Positions 33,407 to 40,618 of a stretch of 64,000 nt of DNA are shown in pieces. Under the pieces are notes generated by a model. It searched no databases. It saw only the letters and a program-made list of their open reading frames with translations, and had not been told where the DNA came from. A program made the translations under genes and the position numbers. This DNA comes from an uncultured Mediterraneibacter sp. (GTDB lineage Bacteria > Bacillota > Clostridia > Lachnospirales > Lachnospiraceae). Position 1 is the stretch's first letter; each line of letters starts with the position of its first letter. The DNA lies in NCBI GenBank assembly GCA_944384505.1, contig CALWTQ010000137.1:1-64000 (forward strand), read 5' to 3'.

Positions 33407-35167
33407 TTACAGGGAATGGTTTTGTGTATAGTAGACAATACCAGCCAGCACAAAACAAACATTCGGCAGGGCCACGCCATTTCCCCACAGACGATACTCT
33501 GCGGAATCAGAATACGGATTCTGCAGCCATTTGGTGATCTGCCTTTCCGTCTTCGGTCTGGAGGATTTTCCCACCACGAGTCGCTGCGTTTCAAAGACAT
33601 CCGCCCACCAGACAATCTCTTTCTTGGAAGGAGCCTGTGTTCCAAGTTCCTCACACCACCAGTCCGGGAATCCCTGCAACCTTGCGCACTCTTTTGGCGT
33701 AAGGCGGCGGACGGTATATGCCGCCTCATTTACTACGGGAGGATCTTTATAATCCCTTGCCATCAATGTCGGCGATTTTTCTTTTACCGGAACACCATAA
33801 TTCCCCGTTGGCATACAGTAAGCCGGGAATCTGACCATTTCCGCATATGCCACGGCATGGCGGTCTACCGTGTTCAGCGTAAAACTTACATTCTGATTCA
33901 CACCATCACCCTGCGGTCCGTTCCTATCCTGCCGGCCGATCATGGAACCCTGCACAGCCACGACAGCCATGCCGCCCTGATTGCAGGATGGATTCCCGCC
34001 ATTCGCATCAAGCGTCCGGGAAGTCTCCGCTTCATAAAAGCCGCTGTGGGGATTATCCGACTGCATGGCGTTTGACGCTTTGGAGCAGATGCCATATGCC
34101 TTTGGCACGAAAACAGTCTGATCGTTATTGGTCGAAAGCGTTGCCGACAGGTTGTCCTGAACCAGCGCACCCTTACCGCCGCCAGAACAGCCGGAACGGA
34201 TCTTGAGCGTTTTCGGTGTCTCCACCACAAATGGCTGGTTATTGCCACCTGTCCCATAAGTCGCTAAAACAGTCTGTGCAATCTCCAGCGGCCCCGTGTA
34301 TCTGCCGTCCTGGGAATGGTTCTCGAACACTGCCGGCACATCACATACAGGCTCAACCACGCACGGCGGATGGCCGCTTTCAGCACGGAGGGTATTCGTG
34401 ACTTCTTCCGTAACATCCATCCGCTGCCCACCCTGGTCATTCAGGCAGACCGCTCCGCCTGCTGTATTAACGCAGTTTTCAGCAGTTCCGGCAGTTCTTT
34501 CCCACGGGCAGCCGCCCTGTGGAGGATACCCAGACAGGCCTTCCGACTCAAATAATATTTTTCCGGCACATCCTGAAGCAAAATCTGCGACAAGGTAGAT
34601 CCTGCGGCGTCTCTGGGGGACTCCCCAATACTGTGCATCGAATGTACGCCACGCAACGGAGAATCCATCTCCCACGATCTCTCCGGCTTTTGCCCATTCC
34701 TCAGGTCGAGGAACAGGAAATTCCCCTTTGACTGAGCAGACCTCTTCGAGGACTGCCCGGAAGTCTTCTCCTTTATTGGACGAGAAGGCTCCCGGCACAT
34801 TTTCCCAAACGATAAATCTCGGATATTTTCCATCTGTAGCACACCTCATTTCTTTTATGATCCGGATCGCTTCATAAAACAGGTTTGACCTCGAACCGTC
34901 CAGGCCGGCCCTTTTCCCTGCAATCGACATATCCTGACACGGGGAGCCAAACGTGATAATGTCCACCGGTTCAATGGAACTGCCATGTATCCGGTTGATG
35001 TCCCCTAAATGTTTTACCTGCGGCAGCCGCTTTGTTGTCACACGGATGGCAAAAGGCTCCACTTCCGAGGCCCATTTCGGAGTGATCCCGCAGAGCAGAC
35101 CGCCTAACGGGAAGCCGCCGGAGCCGTCAAAAAGACTGCCAAGCGTTAACCCACAATTCTTTCCCAT
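33407..35167 (-). CDS. Phage cytosine-5 DNA methyltransferase with expanded target-recognition region
   Basis: The product is 586 residues. Motif I is GSLFDGSGGFPLGG, motif IV is FGSPCQDMSIAGKR with catalytic Cys77, motif VI is WENVPG, motif VIII is PQRRRRIYLVADF, and motifs IX-X are RLTPKECARLQGFPDWW and GNGVALPN. Between VIII and IX lie about 290 residues, far more than one recognition domain. They contain successive T-L units near residues 259, 343, 385, 430 and 467 (and T-V near 299). No restriction enzyme is adjacent, so it is an orphan enzyme, probably protecting phage DNA against several host systems. Confidence 0.88.
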   Translation of the reverse strand: MGKNCGLTLGSLFDGSGGFPLGGLLCGITPKWASEVEPFAIRVTTKRLPQVKHLGDINRIHGSSIEPVDIITFGSPCQDMSIAGKRAGLDGSRSNLFYEAIRIIKEMRCATDGKYPRFIVWENVPGAFSSNKGEDFRAVLEEVCSVKGEFPVPRPEEWAKAGEIVGDGFSVAWRTFDAQYWGVPQRRRRIYLVADFASGCAGKILFESEGLSGYPPQGGCPWERTAGTAENCVNTAGGAVCLNDQGGQRMDVTEEVTNTLRAESGHPPCVVEPVCDVPAVFENHSQDGRYTGPLEIAQTVLATYGTGGNNQPFVVETPKTLKIRSGCSGGGKGALVQDNLSATLSTNNDQTVFVPKAYGICSKASNAMQSDNPHSGFYEAETSRTLDANGGNPSCNQGGMAVVAVQGSMIGRQDRNGPQGDGVNQNVSFTLNTVDRHAVAYAEMVRFPAYCMPTGNYGVPVKEKSPTLMARDYKDPPVVNEAAYTVRRLTPKECARLQGFPDWWCEELGTQAPSKKEIVWWADVFETQRLVVGKSSRPKTERQITKWLQNPYSDSAEYRLWGNGVALPNVCFVLAGIVYYTQNHSL

Positions 35168-35179
35168 ATCGTTCCCTCA

Positions 35180-36445
35180 CTAAAAAAGCGGGATATCTTC
35201 ACTCCCATCATCAGCTGCCAGCTGTGAGAATGGGATTTTCTGATCTTCCCGCAAAACATATACATTCTGATTGGAGCCAGTTTTCTCCAGATACCTTTTC
35301 ACGATCACATCGCAGAACTTCTCATCCAGTTCCACCCCATAGCAGATCCGCCCGGTCTCTTCGCAGGCGATCAGGGTAGAGCCAGATCCGAGGAAGGGGT
35401 CTAAAACAATACAGTTGCTCATACAGGAATTCTGAATCGGATAGGCCATCAGCGCCACCGGCTTCATGGTCGGATGATCCTTGCTGGACTTCGGACGGTC
35501 ATACTCCCAGATGGTGGTCTGCTTCCGGTCGGAATACCACTGATGCTTCCCACCGACCTTCCATCCGAACAGGCACGGCTCGTGCTGCCACTGGTATGGG
35601 GAACGCCCCAATACCAGAGCGTTCTTCTTCCAGATACAGCAGCCGGACAGATAAAATCCGGCATCGTGGAATGCCTGCCGGAAGATCAACCCTTTGGAAT
35701 CCGCATGGAACACATAGATGGACGCATCGTTCTCCATGTTCTGTTCCATATTTACGAAAGCAGCAAACAGGAATTTATAAAAATCCGCATCCGGCATATT
35801 GTCGTTCTGAATCTTTCCAGCGGTCTCTTCCACATTTACATTGTAGGGCGGATCGGTCAGAACCAGATTGGCCCTCCGGCCTTCCATGAGTTTCGTGTAT
35901 GTCTCCGGAAGGGTGGAGTCTCCACAGATCACACGGTGTCTGCCTAAGAGCCAGATGTCACCTTTCCGAGAAATCGGCGGATTCTTTAATTCCTCCTCCA
36001 CATCAAAATCATCTTCCTTGATGTCCTTATTGTGGACTTTGGAAAACAGCTGCTCGATCTCCGGAGCCTCAAAACCCGTCAGATCCGTATTGAAATCTAC
36101 GCTCTGCAGATCTACTAACAGGTCAGCCAGCAACTGCTCATTCCATGCGCCCGTAATCTTATTCAGAGCGATATTCAGCGCCTTCACCTTATGCTCATCT
36201 TCAATATGCACCACAACGCACTGGACTTCTGTATATCCTAAGTCTTTCAGCACCGTCAGACGCTGGTGCCCTCCGATAACCGTCATATCATAATTGACAA
36301 TGATCGGCTCCACATATCCAAACTCCAAAATGGAATTCTTGATCTTCTCATATTCCTTATCCCCGGCTTTCAGTTTTTTACGGGGATTATATGCCGCCGG
36401 ACGCAGTGCATCCACGGGCAGGGTTTTCCATTCCATTGCGCTCAT
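35180..36445 (-). CDS. ParB-domain / DNA N4- or N6-methyltransferase fusion
   Basis: The product is 421 residues. The N-terminal ParB-like domain (RPAAYNPRKKLKAGDKEYEK, IIVNYDMTVIGGHQRLTVL) occupies about 100 residues. The methyltransferase follows with NLVLTDPPYNVN (DPPY motif IV) before VLDPFLGSGSTLIACEETGR (motif I), the beta-class order. It methylates an exocyclic amino group of A or C. Such fusions are common orphan phage methylases. AAGGAGG precedes the ATG, and the stop is close to the cytosine methylase start. Confidence 0.9.
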   Translation of the reverse strand: MSAMEWKTLPVDALRPAAYNPRKKLKAGDKEYEKIKNSILEFGYVEPIIVNYDMTVIGGHQRLTVLKDLGYTEVQCVVVHIEDEHKVKALNIALNKITGAWNEQLLADLLVDLQSVDFNTDLTGFEAPEIEQLFSKVHNKDIKEDDFDVEEELKNPPISRKGDIWLLGRHRVICGDSTLPETYTKLMEGRRANLVLTDPPYNVNVEETAGKIQNDNMPDADFYKFLFAAFVNMEQNMENDASIYVFHADSKGLIFRQAFHDAGFYLSGCCIWKKNALVLGRSPYQWQHEPCLFGWKVGGKHQWYSDRKQTTIWEYDRPKSSKDHPTMKPVALMAYPIQNSCMSNCIVLDPFLGSGSTLIACEETGRICYGVELDEKFCDVIVKRYLEKTGSNQNVYVLREDQKIPFSQLAADDGSEDIPLF

Positions 36446-36921
36446 GCCTGTACCTCCTTACGCTCAGCGGGGCCGACATAAGGCTCCCGTCCTTCTTCTT
36501 TCCTCCAGAACCGATCCCTCACATAACATTCATGGGAGCAGTACCGGCGGTTCTTATTTCCATACGAGCGGAAGGTCTTTCCACAGTAAACACAGGTGGC
36601 TTCATAATAAGCGCTTTCCTTCCGCTTAATGGCTTCCGGATGGGCTGACCACCATTCCCGCCTGCATTTGTCTGAGCAGAACTTCCGCTTCCTTCCAGTG
36701 GAAGGCTGGATCAATTCTTTGCCGCAGCAAAGACACGCTGTCCCGCTTTCCATCTGTTCCTTTACGTTCAAAACAAGGGCAGAGGCGTATCCATCCAGCC
36801 CGTGGCTTTTACAATAGTTCCGGACAGTATCTCTCGACAGCCCGACAGCGGAAGCAATGGATTTATATCCAGCGCCCCTAAGCCGTAATTCCCGTATCTG
36901 TTTTGCCTGAAAATCCGTCAT
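36442..36921 (-). CDS. Helix-turn-helix and zinc-finger protein
   Basis: The product is 159 residues. The N-terminal HTH is (LRLRGAGYKSIASAVGLSRDTVRNYCK). Cysteine motifs follow: CLCCGKEL with RKFCSDKCRREWW, and CVYCGKTF with RRYCSHECYVRDRFW, i.e. two MYM/FCS-like zinc fingers. It is likely a DNA-binding regulator or recombination accessory of the phage. It is co-transcribed with the methyltransferases (4-base overlap). Confidence 0.78.
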   Translation of the reverse strand: MTDFQAKQIRELRLRGAGYKSIASAVGLSRDTVRNYCKSHGLDGYASALVLNVKEQMESGTACLCCGKELIQPSTGRKRKFCSDKCRREWWSAHPEAIKRKESAYYEATCVYCGKTFRSYGNKNRRYCSHECYVRDRFWRKEEGREPYVGPAERKEVQA

Positions 36922-37119
36922 TGCTTCACATCCTTTCGCTAAATGGTTCCAAAAGAAAAAGCCGGAAAACCCACCTTTGCGGATAAGTTTCCCAGCCTAA
37001 AATTTAACTTTTTGGCAAATGATATTTTGTTTGTCAGGCAGCTCAGATGCAGGAAATCCGCATCTTTTCTCGCCGCCTGTTAAAAATTTTTCGTATTTTC
37101 TTCGCCCCGGCAGGTATCC

Positions 37120-37158
37120 CCCCTCTTTAATTTCGCAGAAATTCACGTTTGAGGGGGC
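37120..37158. other. Nested inverted repeats in a gene-free gap, candidate cos region
   Basis: CCCCCTC (37120-37126) pairs with GAGGGGG (37152-37158) around an inner perfect repeat AATTTC-GCA-GAAATT (37130-37144). The gap between the HNH gene and the next gene (36922-37179) is 258 bases, unusually long for this phage. HNH nucleases frequently sit beside cos in packaging modules. The terminase genes are 7 kb away, so this is only a candidate; a regulatory structure is possible. Confidence 0.35.
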
Positions 37159-37179
37159 GCCGGTCTTTTGAGGGACAAG

Positions 37180-37563
37180 TCACAGAGATTTCGACCGCCC
37201 CTCCGGGTAATGAAATTCCTCATATCTGTCCTCTGTCATCGTTTTGGAATCGTGGCAGGATTTGCAAAGGGCCTGCCAATTGTCCCGATCCCAGAACAAT
37301 TTCCGATCTCCCCGATGAGGAATGATATGATCCACAACCGTTGCCTTCACATAACGTCCTTTGGCAAGGCACCTCACACAAAGGGGATGAGACCGCAGGT
37401 ACACAGCCCTTGCCTTCTGCCAGCGGCTCCCGTATCCTTTCTCACTGGTGGTCTTCCTGTCGTGTTGGTGTAGGGGTTTGTGTTCCTCACAGTACACGGT
37501 ACCGTAGGGAACCAGCCTGCCGCAGCCCGGATGCTTGCATGGTGTGTTCGGTCTACGTGGCAT
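37180..37563 (-). CDS. HNH endonuclease
   Basis: The product is 127 residues from ATG 37563. The HNH core is VVDHIIPHRGDRKLFWDRDNWQALCKSCHDSKT, with framing CVRCL and CKSCH cysteines, and an N-terminal zinc-binding part (CKHPGCGRLV ... YCEEHKPLH). Phage HNH proteins assist terminase cutting at cos sites. It overlaps the small upstream gene by 11 bases. Confidence 0.9.
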   Translation of the reverse strand: MPRRPNTPCKHPGCGRLVPYGTVYCEEHKPLHQHDRKTTSEKGYGSRWQKARAVYLRSHPLCVRCLAKGRYVKATVVDHIIPHRGDRKLFWDRDNWQALCKSCHDSKTMTEDRYEEFHYPEGRSKSL

Positions 37564-37735
37564 GGTACCCACAACCTCTCCGGTTCCGTTCCACCACCCG
37601 GTCAATGCCACGAATCGCACCGTCTTCATCACCGGCCAGAATCTGCCCTTTGATTGTGCGGTACTGCTGCACGGTCAGTTCCGGTTTCTTTTTCTTCAGA
37701 TACGACAACGCTGCCCGCATCTTCTCTGTATCCAT
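37553..37735 (-). CDS. Small phage protein upstream of HNH gene
   Basis: This 60-residue product (MDTEKMRAALSYLKKKKPELTVQQYRTIKGQILAGDEDGAIRGI) is helical and basic, preceded by GGGAG. The same small gene often precedes HNH genes in clostridial prophages, judging from the sequence type. The function is unknown. Confidence 0.7.
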   Translation of the reverse strand: MDTEKMRAALSYLKKKKPELTVQQYRTIKGQILAGDEDGAIRGIDRVVERNRRGCGYHAT

Positions 37736-37794
37736 ACGCTTCCACTCCCTTCTATGTACAGACGGGTGAAAGGATAAAGCCCCGTCCGGCCACG

Positions 37795-37828
37795 AAAAAA
37801 GGGCCTGAAGTTTTTCACTACAAGCCCT
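37795..37828 (-). terminator. Terminator downstream of the MazF-type gene
   Basis: On the minus strand AGGGC and GCCCT close a longer imperfect stem with a GAAAA loop, immediately followed by TTTTTT (37800-37795). It lies 70 bases after the toxin stop and separates that transcript from the HNH unit. Confidence 0.7.
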
Positions 37829-37900
37829 CGTCTTATTTTGGCAATTCTAATGATAGCACAATGAAATGGGAATGTCAGTGCAAGGGTAGTGCAAATTTTC

Positions 37901-38275
37901 CTACCGGCTGTCATTATACCGCTCCACTGCTCCAATCTGGATCTGAAGCGCCTTCGTTATCTTTTCCATAACAGCAGCATCTTCCACAGATCCTTTCTTT
38001 TCCAGTAAATATTTTTTATCAATCGTCTCCACCTGTTCTGCCAGAGCCATACTGCTTTTTGGTAATCCTGTCCCACAGCCCCGTGGAATATATACATGGG
38101 TGGGGAGCGATCTTTTTTTATGAATCCGGGAAGTCAACGGCACAACCGTGATAACAGGGGAATAGACGTTTGCTCGGTTATTGCTTACGATCACAGCCGG
38201 ACGGATACCGCTCTGTTTACAGGATTCTATGTTATGGCCAAAATCAACATAATAAACATCTCCACGTTTACACAT
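37901..38275 (-). CDS. PemK/MazF-type endoribonuclease, no adjacent antitoxin
   Basis: The product is 124 residues. KRGDVYYVDFGHNIESCKQSGIRPAVIVSNN and the segment ITVVPLTSRIHKKRSLPTHVYI are the standard MazF motifs; the family cleaves mRNA. A helical tail ends in QIGAVERYN. No antitoxin gene precedes or follows; the upstream gene is a sigma-like activator. Orphan copies are frequent in clostridial prophages and may act on host transcripts or be controlled by an unlinked antitoxin. Confidence 0.88.
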   Translation of the reverse strand: MCKRGDVYYVDFGHNIESCKQSGIRPAVIVSNNRANVYSPVITVVPLTSRIHKKRSLPTHVYIPRGCGTGLPKSSMALAEQVETIDKKYLLEKKGSVEDAAVMEKITKALQIQIGAVERYNDSR

Positions 38276-38287
38276 AGTCTGCTCCTT

Positions 38288-38779
38288 TCAGCTAAGCATA
38301 TAATCTACAATCTCGTTTTCATGGTGCTGATACAGTTTCTCCATCTCAGCAATGGCCTTTCTCCGGTAATTCCCAACCGACCTGCGGCTGATATAATGTT
38401 TCTCTGCCATCTGATCCCATGTCAGCTGTTCAAAAACAAGATCCGCCAAAACCTCTCCTGCTATTCCAGAGACCGAGCGAACCGCACTTTCAAAGAACCG
38501 TAATTCTTCTGTCAATTCCAGATATTCCTTTTCGAGATGTTCATACCACTCATCATTGATCCGTCCCATACGCTCTCGGAAATTAAGGGCAATATTTGCC
38601 GTCTTATTGGACGTTCCACTGGTCTGTACCCGTTCTCCCTCCGGCTGTGAAAAATACATGGTATCAATAGTTTCCTGTTCCGAGATTCCATGAAAATCTG
38701 CAAGCTGATAATACAGACATTTCTGCTGTCTCTTCAATTTAGGATAATCCCGGATTAATTTTTCTATCCTTTCGCTCAT
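38288..38779 (-). CDS. Phage transcriptional activator, sigma region 4-like (ArpU/RinA type)
   Basis: The product is 163 residues: a helical charged N-terminal half and a C-terminal HTH (LTWDQMAEKHYISRRSVGNYRRKAIAEMEKL) typical of sigma70 region 4-like phage activators. In many siphophages such proteins turn on the packaging and structural genes, which here lie directly downstream. AGGTTAAGCG precedes the ATG. Confidence 0.82.
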   Translation of the reverse strand: MSERIEKLIRDYPKLKRQQKCLYYQLADFHGISEQETIDTMYFSQPEGERVQTSGTSNKTANIALNFRERMGRINDEWYEHLEKEYLELTEELRFFESAVRSVSGIAGEVLADLVFEQLTWDQMAEKHYISRRSVGNYRRKAIAEMEKLYQHHENEIVDYMLS

Positions 38780-38782
38780 CGC

Positions 38783-40126
38783 TTAACCTCCAATCCTTGC
38801 ACGGACAGCTTCGATCAGACTGGACTGCCGCATATCTTTCTTTTCCAAAGCCTTCATCACGTCCTCGTCATGGGTATCCTTAGTGATGATGTGGTGGATC
38901 ACCACCGTGTGTTTCTGTCCCTGTCTCCAAAGTCTAGCATTCAACTGCTGGTATAGCTCCAGAGACCATGTCAGGCCAAACCAAACGATGGTGCAGCCAC
39001 CCTCTTGAAGATTCAACCCATGTCCGGCAGAGGCGGGATGGATCAGTGCCAAAGGGATCTCACCATTATTCCAGTCCGTGATGTCCTCCGAGGTGTCAAT
39101 GCACCGAGCATGTGGGAACCTCTCACGAATACGGGAAAGATCATGCTTGTACCAGTAAGCAACCAGAAGCGGTTTTCCATTGGCTGCTTCCACCAGATCC
39201 TCCAGAGCGTCCAGCTTCCGGTCATGGATCGGGAGAACTTTCCGGTCGCTATTATACACGGCACCATTGGCCATCTGCAGAAGTTTATTGGACAGAGCGC
39301 CTGCACTGACCGCATCCAGTTCCTCCTCACCGATCCGCACCACCATATCCCGGCAGAAGTCATCATAGATTTTTCTCTCTTTCCGGCTCATCTCCACTTC
39401 CACACGATTGTAGATACATTCCGGCATATCCAGATAATCCACGGCTTTCATCGAAATACAAATGTCTGATATCAAGGAGTAGATCGCTTTCTCCGCTCCC
39501 TCACGGGGTTTGTAACTGTAAATAATCTCCCGGTTCCGTTTATCCGGTGTAAAGAACCGCTCCCGGTACCCAGTGATAAACCGCCCCAGTCTCTGCCCCA
39601 TATCCAACAGATACATCTGGGGCCAGAGATCCAGAAGGGAGTTAGGAGCCGGAGTCCCTGTCAGCCCGATTACCCGGTTCACCAGCGGCCGCACCTTTTT
39701 CATGGCTTTGAACCGCTGTGCCTGATTGGATTTAAAGCTGGAAAGTTCATCAATGACTACCGTGTCAAAATCCCACCGATGGTTCTGCACCAGCCAGCTA
39801 ACATTCTCTCGGTTGATGATATATATAAACGCCGGACGGGCAAGTGCGTCTTCCCGTTGTTTCTGACTTCCCACAACCAGTGAAGCGGTCAGTCCTGTCA
39901 GGTGTTCCCATTTCTGTAATTCCTTCGGCCAAGTGTCCGTGGCCACACGCTTTGGTGCGATCACCAGAATCTTTCCAATGTCAAAACGATCAAGAACCAG
40001 TTCCCACAGGGCAGAAAGCGTAATCACGGTTTTCCCAAGTCCCATATCCAACATCAGACAGCAGACCGGATGTTCCAGAATAAAATCCTTTGCATATTGC
40101 TGATAGTTATGTGGTCTGTATTTCAT
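38783..40126 (-). CDS. SNF2/DEAD-type helicase
   Basis: The product is 447 residues from ATG 40126 after TGGAGGG. Helicase motifs are visible: MLDMGLGKTVITLSAL (motif I), VVIDELSSFKSN (II, DEXX as DELS), GLTGTPAPNSLLDLW (III) and LNARLWRQGQKHTVVIHHII (VI). It is the standard helicase of this clostridial phage replication module. It overlaps the VRR-NUC gene by 20 bases. Confidence 0.93.
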   Translation of the reverse strand: MKYRPHNYQQYAKDFILEHPVCCLMLDMGLGKTVITLSALWELVLDRFDIGKILVIAPKRVATDTWPKELQKWEHLTGLTASLVVGSQKQREDALARPAFIYIINRENVSWLVQNHRWDFDTVVIDELSSFKSNQAQRFKAMKKVRPLVNRVIGLTGTPAPNSLLDLWPQMYLLDMGQRLGRFITGYRERFFTPDKRNREIIYSYKPREGAEKAIYSLISDICISMKAVDYLDMPECIYNRVEVEMSRKERKIYDDFCRDMVVRIGEEELDAVSAGALSNKLLQMANGAVYNSDRKVLPIHDRKLDALEDLVEAANGKPLLVAYWYKHDLSRIRERFPHARCIDTSEDITDWNNGEIPLALIHPASAGHGLNLQEGGCTIVWFGLTWSLELYQQLNARLWRQGQKHTVVIHHIITKDTHDEDVMKALEKKDMRQSSLIEAVRARIGG

Positions 40127-40388
40127 CCAAAATCCCTCCAATTCTTTCTTTGCAATCCACGGTATAAACACGAAAGCCCAGTGCGGTCAGCTGCCTTGCC
40201 CGATACTGCTGCAGAGGCCGCATGGTTTCTCCCGGAGCCTTCAATTCCACAAAGGCCATCTTCCCACCGGGGAAGAGAACCAAGCGGTCAGGCACCCCAT
40301 TGAATCCGGGGGAGACGAATTTGACAGCCAGCCCACCACGCTTTTTTACCTCCGCAGCGAGCTTCTTTTCTACCACATTTTCCCTCAC
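40107..40388 (-). CDS. VRR-NUC domain nuclease
   Basis: The product is 93 residues, starting at GTG after CAGGAGG. GLAVKFVSPGFNGVPDRLVLFPGGKMAFVELKAPGET holds the catalytic pattern (PDR, then ELK) of the PD-(D/E)XK VRR-NUC family, which cuts branched DNA. It is coupled to the helicase gene. Confidence 0.92.
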   Translation of the reverse strand: MRENVVEKKLAAEVKKRGGLAVKFVSPGFNGVPDRLVLFPGGKMAFVELKAPGETMRPLQQYRARQLTALGFRVYTVDCKERIGGILDEIQTT

Positions 40389-40618
40389 GACAATACCTCC
40401 TGTTCCTTTGTGCTGTTCCCAGTGCTAAAAATCCTATACGCACGTACACGTATATACGTGTGCCTATTTCTATATATTTTTCTATCTTTTATCCTCAATA
40501 TGGTTTTTCTTAGGAACATAGGAACAGGCTATCGCCAAATGCTTAATTTTAAAGGCTTTGCGCCTGTTCCCGTCCTTCGTTCCCAGAGCTTCTTAGGATA
40601 CAACGGAACGTTCCCAAG
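40389..40618. other. Gene-free gap after the primase gene, candidate origin
   Basis: This gap contains an imperfect palindrome CACGTACACG-TATA-TACGTGTG (about 40441-40463) followed by an AT-rich run. It also has repeated GGAAC / GTTCC pentamers (at least six between 40512 and 40618). Iterated short repeats plus AT-rich DNA beside a primase gene fit a replication origin. No terminator or promoter is clear. Confidence 0.3.
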
